From positions 191,005-255,004 of the forward strand of contig JAHXHN010000006.1 of the NCBI GenBank assembly GCA_025656675.1: DNA of 64,000 bases, in the 5' to 3' direction. Both the position numbers and the translations under genes were made by a program. Under the pieces are notes generated by a model, which saw nothing but the letters and a program-made list of their open reading frames with translations, did no database searches and had not been told where the DNA came from. Position 1 is the first letter of the stretch; each line of letters starts with the position of its first letter. Positions 9,501-18,860 of this stretch are shown in pieces. The stretch is from Candidatus Thiodiazotropha sp. (ex Codakia rugifera) (GTDB lineage Bacteria; Pseudomonadota; Gammaproteobacteria; Chromatiales; Chromatiaceae).

Positions 9501-10481
9501 TGCCGGGAGTTTGTGTTTACGGAGGGTCTCGGCAGTCTCACGAATCTCCCTTTCTCCACTCAGGAAAACCAGCATGTCACCCCGGTCGATACGGGTAAGT
9601 TCGTCTACTGCATCCACAATTGCTTGTTGCAGGGGATCGTCACGTTCACTCTCCCCCCCCTCCTCAGGTGGCAGGTAGCGCACTTCCACAGGATATGTGC
9701 GCCCAGACACTTCAATGATCGGTGCAGCGTTAAAATGTTCGGAAAAGCGATAAGGGTCGATTGTAGCCGAAGTGATAATCAGCTTAATATCAGGTCTTTT
9801 CACTATCAGCTGTTTTAGATAGCCCAATATGAAATCGATGTTCAGACTTCGTTCATGAGCTTCATCGATAATCAGTGTGTCATATTGATTGAGATAGGGG
9901 TCTTGCTGAAGCTCAGCTAAAAGGATGCCATCTGTCATCAGTTTGATATGCGTATGAGATCCTACACGATCACTAAAACGTACCTTGTAACCGACGACTT
10001 GACCTGTTCGAGAGCCCAGCTCGCTCGCGACACGCGTTGCCAGCGCTCGAGCAGCAACTCTTCGTGGTTGGGTATGTCCGATTGTTCCTGATATACCACG
10101 GCCCAGAGAGAGACATATTTTTGGCAGTTGCGTCGATTTTCCAGAACCCGTCTCACCACAAAGCACAACAACTTGATGGGCCTGGATAAGTTGTTTTATC
10201 TCATCCAAACGATGACAGATCGGCAGCTCATCAGGAAAAGAGATAGGTGGTACCTGTTCACGACGCTGATCAAGACGTTGTTGTGAAGCCTGGATGGATT
10301 GCCAGAGTTTCAACAGACCCTGGGAGTACTCACCACCGCTGGATGCACGCTTTCGCAAACTTCTCAGTTGCTGAGAAAAGCGATGCTGATCCTGCAGCAT
10401 ACATTTTTGGATTTGCTGAGGATCGGGAAAATCGTTCTGAGTAGTATTCACAGTAAGGTTACAACAGTTTTTTGCTGCCAA
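6540..10481 (-). CDS. hrpA: ATP-dependent RNA helicase HrpA (DEAH box)
   Basis: A 1313-residue DEAH-box helicase. Walker A GETGSGKST is at about 109-117, DEAH at 206-209 (LIIDEAHERS), then SATID and QRKGRCGRVSSG (motif VI), followed by HA2/OB-fold regions and the long HrpA-specific DUF3418 C-terminus. Length agrees with E. coli HrpA (about 1300). In E. coli HrpA is linked to processing of fimbrial mRNA and rescue of stalled ribosomes. The first in-frame start is a TTG at 10481. A GTG at 10451 and an ATG at 10400 are alternatives; similarity to the E. coli N-terminus extends past the ATG, so one of the longer forms is likely. It is single-gene, ended by the terminator at 6314-6345. Confidence 0.95.
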   Translation of the reverse strand: MAAKNCCNLTVNTTQNDFPDPQQIQKCMLQDQHRFSQQLRSLRKRASSGGEYSQGLLKLWQSIQASQQRLDQRREQVPPISFPDELPICHRLDEIKQLIQAHQVVVLCGETGSGKSTQLPKICLSLGRGISGTIGHTQPRRVAARALATRVASELGSRTGQVVGYKVRFSDRVGSHTHIKLMTDGILLAELQQDPYLNQYDTLIIDEAHERSLNIDFILGYLKQLIVKRPDIKLIITSATIDPYRFSEHFNAAPIIEVSGRTYPVEVRYLPPEEGGESERDDPLQQAIVDAVDELTRIDRGDMLVFLSGEREIRETAETLRKHKLPATEVVPLYARLSVAEQNKVFKAHTSRRIVLATNVAETSLTVPGIRYVIDTGFARISRYSHRSKVQRLPVERISQASADQRKGRCGRVSSGVCIRLYTEEDFEARRPYTEPEIQRTNLASVILQMKLLGLGEISRFPFLDPPDHRLIKDGYRVLEEIGAVAGDQRVTRLGQQLARLPVDPRIGRMLLSAAHGHCLKEVLVIAAALSVQDPRDRPLEKQQQADEAHARHRHEQSDFLSYLSLWSEVEQQRRHLSKHKFHRWCKQQFLSWNRVQEWHDIHAQLRGQLHEMGFRENSAEAGHEEVHRALLSGLLSHIGLKSKTHDYLGARNSRFFIYPGSGLFKKQPKWVMAAELVETSKLYARTVAAIQPVWIEKAAGHLVKHHYSEPHWEKKRGQVAGYEKVTLFGITLIPRRKINFSPIDPVVSREIFIRTALVDGDFHTRAPFWRHNQELIDSIRDLEAKSRRRDILVDEERIYSFYDQQIPEGISTTPGFEKWLRKQAKIDPKQLYMQEADLMREASLRVSSEQFPDKLDINGMQLPLEYNFEPGNAADGITLIVPQDVLNQITDARLQWLVPGLLRERVISLIRGLPKSLRRSFVPVPDYADACLADLQPSDRPLIQVLGEKLKQLSGVHIPEDAWVESEIPNHLRVRLRVVDQTGESLEQGRDLVGMKRRHATQAQAKHRHLNSPELERSGLKSWDLDRLPKQLSIEQGGILLQGYPALVDEGESVAVRLLDERINATRAHKRGVRRLLMLRIPREIRYLRKNLPQLDRLRLLYAKVPAAAEGFRLEQHRDLEDELISLIFDQTFLNHQPEIREASSFEARLESHRGQLIEQGNKVCTQLNEILEVYHLTRKTLSSITQINWMNAVMDMQGQVDRLVYQGFLQQVPEQRLKDYPRYLQGVLKRAGKLVHAAARDQQRMREMAELLQKWQQWESQCRQNDRIDERIEEIRWALEELRISLFAQELGTAYPVSIKRLEKRYKEMGL

Positions 10482-10623
10482 TGAACACCATTAATTAATG
10501 TGCTCTCTGACAATCCTTAACCTCATCCTATCATTATATTAATGATTGTAACCTTCAACCTTGTGGAATAGCGCCTACTGTTTGGCGAGTTTTCCAAAGC
10601 AGGAGGCCGCCTTGCCGTATCGG

Positions 10624-10673
10624 ATACTGACAGTATGATGCGGCAGTGCCGCACCCTACATCTGTGTCAGTAT
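10624..10673. repeat. Nested palindrome in the hrpA-pntB gap
   Basis: An outer inverted repeat ATACTGACA / TGTCAGTAT (10624-10632, 10665-10673) encloses an inner one, TGCGGCA-G-TGCCGCA (10639-10653). A similar GC palindrome, GGTGCGGC-CTC-GCCGCACC, is at 63805-63823. It could be a REP-like element or a structured 3' region. The rest of the gap 10482-10795 shows no gene. Confidence 0.5.
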
Positions 10674-10764
10674 TGGATATGTGTTGGCGTTGAACTAGCG
10701 ATGAATGTTATTTATTTGTGACCTAAATGCAATATCTAGTTAGTGGTTTGTTGCGGATTAGGAA

Positions 10765-10785
10765 CTAGGGCCTGTTGACACTAAT
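10765..10785. repeat. Dispersed short motif, copy 2
   Basis: CTAGGGCCTGTTGACACTAAT. It lies just past the pntB stop (minus strand). The 9-bp inverted repeat ACTAGGGCC / GGCCCTAGT (10764-10772 and 10792-10800) encloses the rest of the motif and takes in the pntB stop codon. Confidence 0.6.
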
Positions 10786-10795
10786 CCAATCGGCC

Positions 10796-12196
10796 CTAGT
10801 GACCACCACCCTTGAGTGCAGAAACCATTCCCTCTATTGTGTCTTTTGCATCACCAAAGATCAGGGAGGTATTATCTTGATAGAAGAGCAGATTATCCAC
10901 CCCCGAGTAACCGGGATTCATAGATCGCTTGAGAAAATAGACCTGTCGCGATTTAGCTGCATCCAGAATCGGCATGCCATATATCGGACTGGAAGAATCT
11001 GACTTAGCCGCCGGATTGACAACGTCATTGGCGCCTACCACTAGGGTTACATCGGCGGTGGGAAATTCGGAATTGACGTCATCCATCTCCATCACATGGT
11101 CATAAGGGATATCCGCCTCAGCTAGCAGAACATTCATGTGTCCCGGCATGCGCCCAGCCACCGGGTGTATGCCAAACATAACCGTTACATCCTTTGCTTC
11201 AAGCAACTCCAACATCTCTTTCAAGGCATGTTGAGCTTGGGCCACTGCCATACCATAACCGGGAACGATGATTACCTTATTGGCATCCTCCATCCAATAG
11301 ATGGCATCATCCACTGAGGCTGACTTGACACCTTTCTCTGCAGCCTGTCCGACTGCACTTGCCTCTCCACCGGCATCACTGCCAAAGCCGCCGAATACGA
11401 CATTGATAATCGATCGGTTCATGGCCCGACACATGATGAATGACAGGATTGCACCTGAAAAACCGACCAATGCACCCACGATGATCAGCAACAAATTTCC
11501 CAGTGTAAAACCTGTGGCTGCCGCTGCCCATCCTGAATAGCTGTTAAGCATCGAAATAATGACCGGCATATCGGCACCGCCAATCGGAATGATCAGGGTG
11601 AAACCGAGAATAAATGCCAGAAGCGTCATGAGTATCAGAGAGGTCATGCTCTCTGTCATGCCAAAATGAAAGCCAAATGCAACGGTGGCAACCCCCATTG
11701 CAGCATTCAGTGCGTGTTGCCCATTGAACTTGACAGGTGCACCACTGACAAGACCCTGTAGCTTTGCAAAGGCCACCACAGAACCGGAAAAGGTTATGGC
11801 ACCGATGATGATGCCAGCAGACAACTCACCCATCATGACTGTATTGAGGGTACCTGCAGCATCGTGGTTGAGATAGGTGCCTATAGCGACCAGCACCGCA
11901 GCCATACCCACAAAACTGTGCAGCGCAGCGACCAATTGAGGCATGGCGGTCATCTGTACACGAGAGGCGAGCACCGTACCTATCAATGCACCTACAAGAA
12001 CACCAACAACTATAAAGCCATATGACTGCACTTCATTGCCAAAAAGTGTGGCAATAATGGCAATGACCATACCTGCCATGCCGAGATAATTGCCACGACG
12101 TGCCGATGCCGGGTGGGTCAGCCCTTTGAGGGCCAGGATAAACAGGATCGCCGAGATGAGATAGGCAATCGCTTGGGTATTTGCTGAAATCTCCAT
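10796..12196 (-). CDS. pntB: NAD(P) transhydrogenase subunit beta PntB
   Basis: A 466-residue inner-membrane subunit. About nine transmembrane helices fill the first ~270 residues (proton channel, dII). The C-terminal NADP(H)-binding domain III follows, with VIIVPGYGMAVAQAQH (GxGxxxA/V Rossmann fingerprint), HPVAGRMPGHMNVLLAEA and TLVVGANDVVNPAA. With PntAA and PntAB it couples inward proton movement to hydride transfer from NADH to NADP+, supplying NADPH. Start ATG at 12196, 11 nt after pntAB. Last gene of the pntAA-pntAB-pntB operon. NADPH supply may complement the NADP-dependent isocitrate dehydrogenase at 39.3 kb. Confidence 0.96.
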   Translation of the reverse strand: MEISANTQAIAYLISAILFILALKGLTHPASARRGNYLGMAGMVIAIIATLFGNEVQSYGFIVVGVLVGALIGTVLASRVQMTAMPQLVAALHSFVGMAAVLVAIGTYLNHDAAGTLNTVMMGELSAGIIIGAITFSGSVVAFAKLQGLVSGAPVKFNGQHALNAAMGVATVAFGFHFGMTESMTSLILMTLLAFILGFTLIIPIGGADMPVIISMLNSYSGWAAAATGFTLGNLLLIIVGALVGFSGAILSFIMCRAMNRSIINVVFGGFGSDAGGEASAVGQAAEKGVKSASVDDAIYWMEDANKVIIVPGYGMAVAQAQHALKEMLELLEAKDVTVMFGIHPVAGRMPGHMNVLLAEADIPYDHVMEMDDVNSEFPTADVTLVVGANDVVNPAAKSDSSSPIYGMPILDAAKSRQVYFLKRSMNPGYSGVDNLLFYQDNTSLIFGDAKDTIEGMVSALKGGGH

Positions 12197-12207
12197 TGCT
12201 CAGGTTC

Positions 12208-12495
12208 TCACTTATCTTTTTTCTTGAACATGGCCAACATCCGGTTGGTTACCAGGAACCCACCGAAGACATTGATCGAGGCTAGTAATACTGCAATAAA
12301 ACCGAAAATTTCGGCTGCAGTGCCCGCAGACTCAAGACCTGTTACCAGCAGGGCACCCACAATGATGATTCCTGAAATGGCATTTGTCAGCGCGACCAAT
12401 GGCGTATGCAATGAAGGTGTAACACCCCAGATAACCCAGTAGCCGATGAAGCAGGAAAGAACAAAAACATATAATGCAACCAGTGTGTCAGGCAT
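12208..12495 (-). CDS. pntAB: NAD(P) transhydrogenase subunit alpha, membrane part (PntAB)
   Basis: A 95-residue membrane protein with three or four helices ([58 protein letters not shown]). The motif [13 protein letters not shown] is diagnostic of the transhydrogenase alpha membrane domain. In E. coli this part is fused to the NAD-binding domain. Here it is a separate gene, as in Rhodospirillum and many sulfur oxidisers. It forms part of the proton path with PntB. It sits 57 nt downstream of pntAA and 11 nt upstream of pntB. The frame ends in a lysine-rich tail (FKKKDK). Confidence 0.94.
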   Translation of the reverse strand: MPDTLVALYVFVLSCFIGYWVIWGVTPSLHTPLVALTNAISGIIIVGALLVTGLESAGTAAEIFGFIAVLLASINVFGGFLVTNRMLAMFKKKDK

Positions 12496-12552
12496 AGGAT
12501 CACTCTTTAGTTGGTTATAGATGTGTGCAGAGACATATTGATCTGCTAAATC

Positions 12553-13650
12553 TTAAGACTCGGGTCTAAGGCGCATTGTGGAAGTGATCTCATCTTCCTC
12601 GAGATCCTTCAACACCAAACCGTTATCGGTTTTATCCACCATGATATTCAGAAGATTCATGATGTTTCCACCATAGAAAGCACTCGAATCTGATGGGACC
12701 ATTGAGGGGTAGTTGGTATGTCCGACAAGTGTTACGCCATGCTTCACAACCACCTTATCCGCCTCGGTTAAAGGACAGTTACCCCCATTTGCAGCCGCTA
12801 AGTCGATCACTACCGAACCATCACGCATGTTCTTGATGACCTCCTCTGTAATCAACACGGGGGCCGGCCGACAGGGAATAAGCGCTGTGGTGATGATGAT
12901 ATGAGCCTTACTCAGTTCATCTGCAAGGGCCTGCTGCTGTTTCGCTTTAGCTTCTTCAGAGAGTTCCTTGGCGTATCCACCCTCTCCCGAACCACTTTCA
13001 CCGATATCCAGCTCAATGGCCTTTGCACCCAATGATTCGATCTGCTCCTTGGTTTCCGGACGCACATCATAGGCCAGTACATCAGCACCTAAACGCCTGG
13101 CAGTGGCAATTGCCTGCAAACCTGCAACACCCACTCCCAATACAACCAGCCTGGCCGGTTTGGCAGATCCGGCAGATGTCATCATCAGGGGAAGAAAGCG
13201 ACCATAGTGGACAGCGGCTTCAATGACTGCTCGATATCCCGCAATATTACTTTGCGAGGAAAGCGCATCCATCGCCTGCGCCCTGGAAATTCGGGGTATC
13301 CTCTCCATAGCGAGATAGACAACCTCTTTCTCCAGAATCACTTTCAGTGTCTCATCCAGTCCACAGGATTCAATATGAGAAATCAAGATTGAGCCACGAG
13401 GTAACTCAGCAGCCTCACTCTCAGAGGGTTTTCGTACTCTTACCAGGATATCCGCTTGTAATGCCTCAGATGGGGAGACAATCTCAGCCCCAGCATCCCT
13501 ATAGTGATCATCGGAAAACCGGGCATGTTCTCCGGCACCGGTAGTTACCTTGATTTCAAAACCCTTTGCACTCAGCTTTTTAACAATATCCGGTGAGAGG
13601 GCAACCCTTTTCTCTCCCACCACCGATTCTTTTAACAGGCCTATTTTCAT
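12553..13650 (-). CDS. pntAA: NAD(P) transhydrogenase subunit alpha, NAD-binding part (PntAA)
   Basis: A 365-residue cytoplasmic subunit of the alanine dehydrogenase/PNT family. It starts MKIGLLKESVVGEKRVALSP, the family N-terminus, and has a Rossmann fold at LVVLGVGVAGLQAIATARRLGA followed by the acidic residue in AYDVRPE. Conserved RISRAQAMDALSSQ is the mobile-loop region. It binds NAD(H) as domain I of the transhydrogenase. First gene of the three-gene operon; no strong ribosome site is visible (AAAGAAAA before the ATG). The length equals that of stand-alone PntAA proteins. Confidence 0.95.
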   Translation of the reverse strand: MKIGLLKESVVGEKRVALSPDIVKKLSAKGFEIKVTTGAGEHARFSDDHYRDAGAEIVSPSEALQADILVRVRKPSESEAAELPRGSILISHIESCGLDETLKVILEKEVVYLAMERIPRISRAQAMDALSSQSNIAGYRAVIEAAVHYGRFLPLMMTSAGSAKPARLVVLGVGVAGLQAIATARRLGADVLAYDVRPETKEQIESLGAKAIELDIGESGSGEGGYAKELSEEAKAKQQQALADELSKAHIIITTALIPCRPAPVLITEEVIKNMRDGSVVIDLAAANGGNCPLTEADKVVVKHGVTLVGHTNYPSMVPSDSSAFYGGNIMNLLNIMVDKTDNGLVLKDLEEDEITSTMRLRPES

Positions 13651-14176
13651 CGTTTTCTTTTACTCAGCCAATAATTGAGTCGTAATCACACTATTTAAAC
13701 GCGCTTCATTATCCAGCCAAAATTTTAGATTCACAAGGTCAGCCATCAGATGCTTACAGTGAGAATCATGAAGGAGATATAGCCAAGACAACTCATTGAT
13801 TTGATGGTTATATTTCTTATATTTCAGTAGCTTATCTTATATCATACACGCTGCAGGATATAAAATCACAGAAAATTCCCGCAGATAAAGCATAAAAGAC
13901 CGACCGAAATAATATACCTATTTTGGGAATATTTTCACATTTTTAGTAAGAATAACTCACTGTATCTCAGCTAACGGAACACCAAAAGCCCTGCTGGAAT
14001 CCTGATTTTTACCCGTTAATTTCTCCGAGATAAGCGAAGTAGTGATACTAGATTGTAGGAACAAAACTTGTCTTTGTGAACCGCTATTCAAGAATGAAAA
14101 CTATCAGACGGTCTAAGTTATCAAAGATTTCATAGTGGTGAATTCAGATTTTGACACTGACTATTATCCCGGCATC
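13651..14176. other. Non-coding gap upstream of pntAA
   Basis: 526 nt of AT-rich DNA with no convincing gene. It must contain the pnt promoter (minus strand) and the 3' region of the tyrosine kinase gene. No clear terminator or named operator was found. Confidence 0.5.
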
Positions 14177-15121
14177 CTAATAGTAGGTGCCATAATAGTT
14201 ACTACCTTTGACTTCCCTGCTCTTGTTCAGAACCAAACCAATAGCCTTCTCACTATCTAACCGGGTAAGTGAATCTTTTATCGCATCTACCGGAGTCTGC
14301 CCGGCTTCCACCACGAGAAGTACCTGTCCCATATGTTGATTCAGGACTGCAGATTCACTGGTTGCCAGAATCGGTGGAGAATCAAAAATAATGATCCTAT
14401 CCTGATATCTATCAGCTATTTCTTTGAGTAGTCCCTCCATCTCCTTACTTGCCAGAAGCTCTGTCGACTTCTCTGATCGGTTTCCAGCAGAGATGACCTT
14501 AAGGCTGGGAATCTGGGTCTGAATAATCACATCCCCAACCGTACACTGTTCATCCTCTAGTAAGTCAATGAGGCCCTTTTCATTTTCTATGCCCAGCAGC
14601 TTGCTCAGAGAAAAGCGTAAGACGTCACCATCAATGAGAAGAACCGTAGAATCCAGCTCGGTAGCAATGCTCAAAGCAAGATTTAACGCAGTAAACGTCT
14701 TACCTTCTGATGGTAACGAACTGGATATGGAAATTAGATTCCCATGTTCTATTGGTGCCGCACCTTTACCCAATGCGTTCATTATGACGGGACGCTTGAT
14801 GATCCTGTATTCCTCAGACAGCTGCTTATTGCCAGCATGAGGGACGATATACCCAACTTTTGAGAGGGATTCGTAATCAAGTTTTATTCTCTTTGATGGA
14901 CTGGCTTCTGATGAACCATCACGAGAGGCGCTGCTTTTATCCTTACCTGATGGGCTAGGCTTAGCTGTAGATAGTGGCGCTGTTGATGTCGCTAAACGAT
15001 TGATTGCCTCCTCTCCACTTTCCTGAGGCACGTCTCTTTCCGAACGGGTCGCTCTGTTCGTTTTGTTTTTTTCCGATTTGGATTTCGCTAAACGTTCAAT
15101 CGCTTTTTCAATGCTACTCAT
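14177..15121 (-). CDS. XrtA-associated tyrosine autokinase (CpsD/CapB family)
   Basis: A 314-residue BY-kinase cytoplasmic module. A charged, flexible N-terminus (about 1-90) is followed by a P-loop ATPase: SSLPSEGKTFTALNLA (Walker A), VLLIDGD (Walker A') and IIIFDSPPIL (Walker B). The C-terminus ends with the tyrosine cluster NYYGTYY, the expected autophosphorylation tail. These kinases control chain length and export of exopolysaccharide together with a Wzc-like membrane partner. The Wza-like gene 56 nt upstream supports this. The partner (a chain-length protein such as EpsF) and the exosortase are not in the window. The sequence just upstream gives only a weak ribosome site. Confidence 0.88.
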   Translation of the reverse strand: MSSIEKAIERLAKSKSEKNKTNRATRSERDVPQESGEEAINRLATSTAPLSTAKPSPSGKDKSSASRDGSSEASPSKRIKLDYESLSKVGYIVPHAGNKQLSEEYRIIKRPVIMNALGKGAAPIEHGNLISISSSLPSEGKTFTALNLALSIATELDSTVLLIDGDVLRFSLSKLLGIENEKGLIDLLEDEQCTVGDVIIQTQIPSLKVISAGNRSEKSTELLASKEMEGLLKEIADRYQDRIIIFDSPPILATSESAVLNQHMGQVLLVVEAGQTPVDAIKDSLTRLDSEKAIGLVLNKSREVKGSNYYGTYY

Positions 15122-15177
15122 TTAGTCCACTTTTGTAACAATTAGGTGATGCAATGGTATTAATAAACATGAATTTA

Positions 15178-15819
15178 TCAGAACCATGTTTCAGGTATGA
15201 TCAGGACATCACCCGGCAGCATTTTAACGTTAGCTGATATATCACCCTCCCTGATCAGGTCATCCAATCTGACACGATACTGGGTTGTTTTCCCGTTCAC
15301 CTTCCTTACAATTGTCGCTTTATTCCCTGCTGCAAACTCTGTCAATCCACCCACAGCAATGATGGCGTCAAGCAGCGTCATGCCCTCTCGGTAATTGATT
15401 GACTGTGGCTGGGAGGCCTGCCCTACAACGCGTACTTGTTCTGTGTATCTTCCAACAAAATTTGTAACGCTGACTGTTACTTTTGGGCTTTTGACAAACT
15501 TTGAGAGTCTTCCTTCAAGTGTTCTGGCGAGATCTGTGGGTGTTTTACCGCTAGCAGGCAGATCTTCAACCAAAGGCGTTGTTATCAGGCCATCAGGACG
15601 AACGACAACCTCTGTCGAAAGCTCACTGTCACCCCAGACAAAAACATTTAGCGTGTCACCTGGTCCAATGACATACAAAGGTGACATGTTCTCATCAGAC
15701 GCGGATGCTGCCTGGTCCCCTGGTACTGCAATCTCCGGTGGCGTTGAACAACCTACCGTAAAAATCATGGCCAGTACGATTAATATACCTGTTATTTCTT
15801 TGTAACTTACTGATAACAT
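15178..15819 (-). CDS. Polysaccharide export lipoprotein, XrtA/PEP-CTERM type (Wza-like)
   Basis: A 213-residue lipoprotein. The signal peptide ends in the lipobox TVGC, followed by a Poly_export domain (YVIGPGDTLNVFVWGDSELS, VVRPDGLITTPLVEDLPASG) and an SLBB domain (TEQVRVVGQASQPQSINYREGMTLLDAI). It should form or line the outer-membrane exit pore for exopolysaccharide. AGGAAAGGA lies just before the ATG at 15819. It is followed by the tyrosine autokinase and preceded by prsT, the usual association in PEP-CTERM exopolysaccharide loci. It is shorter than E. coli Wza (379), as expected for this subgroup. Confidence 0.9.
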   Translation of the reverse strand: MLSVSYKEITGILIVLAMIFTVGCSTPPEIAVPGDQAASASDENMSPLYVIGPGDTLNVFVWGDSELSTEVVVRPDGLITTPLVEDLPASGKTPTDLARTLEGRLSKFVKSPKVTVSVTNFVGRYTEQVRVVGQASQPQSINYREGMTLLDAIIAVGGLTEFAAGNKATIVRKVNGKTTQYRVRLDDLIREGDISANVKMLPGDVLIIPETWF

Positions 15820-15860
15820 TGTCCTTTCCTGTTATTCAATGATGGCGAATTAAGAGCATT

Positions 15861-18677
15861 CTAACCGTTACCGGTAGATATCTCACTTAAAAGCTGCCTT
15901 GCTTGCTCAGACTCCGGAAAATCTTGATTTGTACTAATAATACCCAACAAAACATCTCTTGCCTCACTTTCCCTGTCTACCTCTGAAAGCATTACAGCAT
16001 AATGATAGTGAATGGACGAATCTTTCGTTTTACCCAAGATAGGCTTAAGCAGCTCAATTGCAGTATCTGTATCGCCAGACCGATGAATTAACCAAGCATA
16101 GGTATCGGTTACCGCGAGAGAGGTATTGCCTCCACTTTTATAGGCCTTTTTTGCCTGGCCCAGTGCTTTTTCCGGGTTATTTTCAAAGTTAAGCAGCGCT
16201 GCATTATTCAGTGCAACAACATTGTCGGGATTTTCAGACAGCACATCTTCGTACAGCTTAATGGCTTCAGACATTCTACTTTGAGACTGATAGTTAATTG
16301 CCAGTGTCATTTTCGCCTGGAGATCATCCTGATGATCTCTTATCCACTCAACTAATAGTTTATTGGCACGATTGGATTCACTATGCTTGTTGTAGAGACT
16401 CGATAACTGCTGCACTAGAAAAAAGGGTGTTCTATTGTTGATATTTTGCTTGAGTAACTTGATAGCCGTTTGATGATCACCTACCAAATCGTTGTAATTC
16501 GCCAGCAATGAGATACCTGTAAATCTTGTCTTATCGTTAGCCAATAGCTGATTCGCGATATTATTGGCTGCTTTGTAATGTCCCTCTTTCATTTCAATTT
16601 TGTATCGCAAGACCATGCCTTTTGATGACATTGGAACATGGTTGTCCAGTTCAATTAATGTAGATTTGGCAGCCACCAAATTCCCTGCTTCACTTTGTAG
16701 TTTTGCAAGTTGTAGATAAGCACCTTCATTCCTAGGATTTAACCTAATAATTTTATTAAATGCGGACTCAGCTTCCTTATGATTACCATTCTGTTGATTA
16801 ATAACGGCAACAAGCAACAATATTAAAGCATTGTCACTATCCCGAAAGGCTTTATCATCCAAATAGGTTGCCGCCTTCTTCGGCTGTTTTTTTCTTAGAT
16901 AATGCCTGGCCATAATTGCACGAGGCAAAAGCGTATTCTGATTCGATTTAATCGATCGTTCCATCCATAGTAACGCCTCTTCTTTATTACCTGATCGTTC
17001 ACTGATTTGCGCCAACAGCAACATTGCGTTTACATTTTGAGGATCCCGTGTAAGTACCAGGTTCAGCCTTTCGTCTGCAGCAATCAACCGACCATCTTCA
17101 AGATCTATCCTAGCAAAGGCTAATAATGCGGGAATATATTCTGCGTTTACGGTCAATGCGTCACTTAAGTATTTTCGTGCATTACTTCTGTTTCCAGTTG
17201 CCAGTTCTATCATGGCACGTAGATAGTAGTTATTCGCAACGCGTCCATTTTCATTGCTTAGAACTTGGTCTGATATTCTCCTGGCAGACTTATAATCCTG
17301 CTTTCTAATATAGGATAGAGCCAGTAGGTTATTCCCCCTATCTGATGACCCTGAACCATCCTTCTCCAGTTCATTAATAGCCTCATCTATCGCCCCATGG
17401 CTGAGATAGAGTTGAGCAAGTTCCTCCCTGATACGAGTATCTTCAGGATTAGATTCCGCAGCTCTTCTTAGATATTCAACACCTTGAGAGTAATTACCGG
17501 ATTGGCTTGCGGCCAATCCGATCATGGTCAATATCTCAGCATCCCTATTCTGATCATGGGTTGACTGCAGAAGAGATAGCGCCTCTTTTGGCTTATCCAG
17601 TCGAAGTTTTATTTCACCAAGCAGCTTTCTTGCTTGAAGGTGTGTTGGCACTTGGTAGACGTAACGAGTTAGCAGAAGGTTTGCCTGTTCAAGATTATTA
17701 TCTGAGTAATGAAGTGCACCAAGCAGCAGCATGGTTGGCAGATGACCTGGAAGATTAGTATGCACTTCTGATAATTCACCTATTGCTGCATCATATTGCT
17801 TCAATAGATATTTATGGAGGCCGGATAAGTATGAAATATAGTGATTTTTATTATGTTTTGCCTTCAGCTGTTTCAGGTAATGACCACCCTCATCTAAATT
17901 TCCCATATGAAGCAGCACCTGAACAAGTGCTACTTTGATTACAAATTTTTGGCGTGCCGGTTCACTTTCAGGTAGCAAAGATATTGCTTTTTTTAATGCA
18001 TCGATTGCCTTGAGATGATTTTGCTGTTTGGCATTCACAAGACCAATGTCATACCAAACATTGTAATTTGCTGCATCTATGGCAAGTGCTTTATTCAGAA
18101 AATCTAATGCTAAGTCTTCATTGTCCTTCAAACTCGAAGCTTTCGCCAGAACCCTTAACGCTCTAACGCTTTTAGGATCGAGGGCCAATAATTTTCTTGC
18201 TAGTGCCTCACCATTTTCTATCATTTGCTCACTGACAAATGAGCTTGACACGACCCCCCACACGTAATTTCGCTCTACATCCTTGAACTTCCCTTTTTCA
18301 TACTCCTCAATAATGGCTCTATGCTTTCCCTGCATATCCCAAGAGGCAAGCAACAACTGTTGTAACTCACTCGTCAGCGCTGTTGACATTGAAATCTGAT
18401 TAATCTCTTTTTCAGCGGATGAACCATCACCTATTTTTATGTAACTATCAGCCAATAGTTGCCTGGCATCATTGTTTCCAGCGTTATCCTGAAGAATAGT
18501 TTTGAGCTCAATAATCGCCTTTGAATATTCACCGTTAGATAGACTGGCCTTAGCTGCTTCTAACATCTCAGCATCAGTGCTGCCAAGAGAACATGCAGAT
18601 AAAGAAAGCAATAGAACAAGGATATAAATCAATGTCGAACTAATTTGTAACTTTGTAGTTGAGACTACCTGAATCAT
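15861..18677 (-). CDS. prsT: PEP-CTERM system TPR-repeat lipoprotein PrsT
   Basis: A 938-residue protein with a signal and lipobox (SLSACS), followed by some twenty tetratricopeptide repeats, visible as recurring patterns such as ALSFLNKALAIDAANYNVWYD (broken here into its parts), NPEDTRIREELAQLYLSHG and NPDNVVALNNAALLNFE. This length and architecture match PrsT of the XrtA/PEP-CTERM system, the TPR protein found with PrsK and PrsR. It probably scaffolds exopolysaccharide synthesis or export in the periplasm. The exact role has not been shown, to my knowledge. It is read toward the Wza-like and kinase genes; a 183-nt gap separates it from prsR. Confidence 0.88.
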   Translation of the reverse strand: MIQVVSTTKLQISSTLIYILVLLLSLSACSLGSTDAEMLEAAKASLSNGEYSKAIIELKTILQDNAGNNDARQLLADSYIKIGDGSSAEKEINQISMSTALTSELQQLLLASWDMQGKHRAIIEEYEKGKFKDVERNYVWGVVSSSFVSEQMIENGEALARKLLALDPKSVRALRVLAKASSLKDNEDLALDFLNKALAIDAANYNVWYDIGLVNAKQQNHLKAIDALKKAISLLPESEPARQKFVIKVALVQVLLHMGNLDEGGHYLKQLKAKHNKNHYISYLSGLHKYLLKQYDAAIGELSEVHTNLPGHLPTMLLLGALHYSDNNLEQANLLLTRYVYQVPTHLQARKLLGEIKLRLDKPKEALSLLQSTHDQNRDAEILTMIGLAASQSGNYSQGVEYLRRAAESNPEDTRIREELAQLYLSHGAIDEAINELEKDGSGSSDRGNNLLALSYIRKQDYKSARRISDQVLSNENGRVANNYYLRAMIELATGNRSNARKYLSDALTVNAEYIPALLAFARIDLEDGRLIAADERLNLVLTRDPQNVNAMLLLAQISERSGNKEEALLWMERSIKSNQNTLLPRAIMARHYLRKKQPKKAATYLDDKAFRDSDNALILLLVAVINQQNGNHKEAESAFNKIIRLNPRNEGAYLQLAKLQSEAGNLVAAKSTLIELDNHVPMSSKGMVLRYKIEMKEGHYKAANNIANQLLANDKTRFTGISLLANYNDLVGDHQTAIKLLKQNINNRTPFFLVQQLSSLYNKHSESNRANKLLVEWIRDHQDDLQAKMTLAINYQSQSRMSEAIKLYEDVLSENPDNVVALNNAALLNFENNPEKALGQAKKAYKSGGNTSLAVTDTYAWLIHRSGDTDTAIELLKPILGKTKDSSIHYHYAVMLSEVDRESEARDVLLGIISTNQDFPESEQARQLLSEISTGNG

Positions 18678-18860
18678 TTCCGGGTCACCGCTGGATTTAA
18701 TATCACTAAGGTCAGATCTGCATTATTTCTTACGCTACACATGAAGTATTGGAAAATACTACAGCTGATGTTCATCTCTACATCACTATCCAAGCATATC
18801 TCCTTGTGAACACCTACTACTGATTTGTTAAAGCACTAAATTCAACTACGTAGACAGAAG

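Noticed and set aside
6620..10444. Many plus-strand frames opposite hrpA, up to 169 codons
   Set aside because: They are antisense shadows of a well-conserved helicase; composition follows hrpA codons.
12208..13650. Frameshift splitting pntA into two genes
   Set aside because: Separate PntAA and PntAB subunits with a normal spacer and own starts are a known arrangement.
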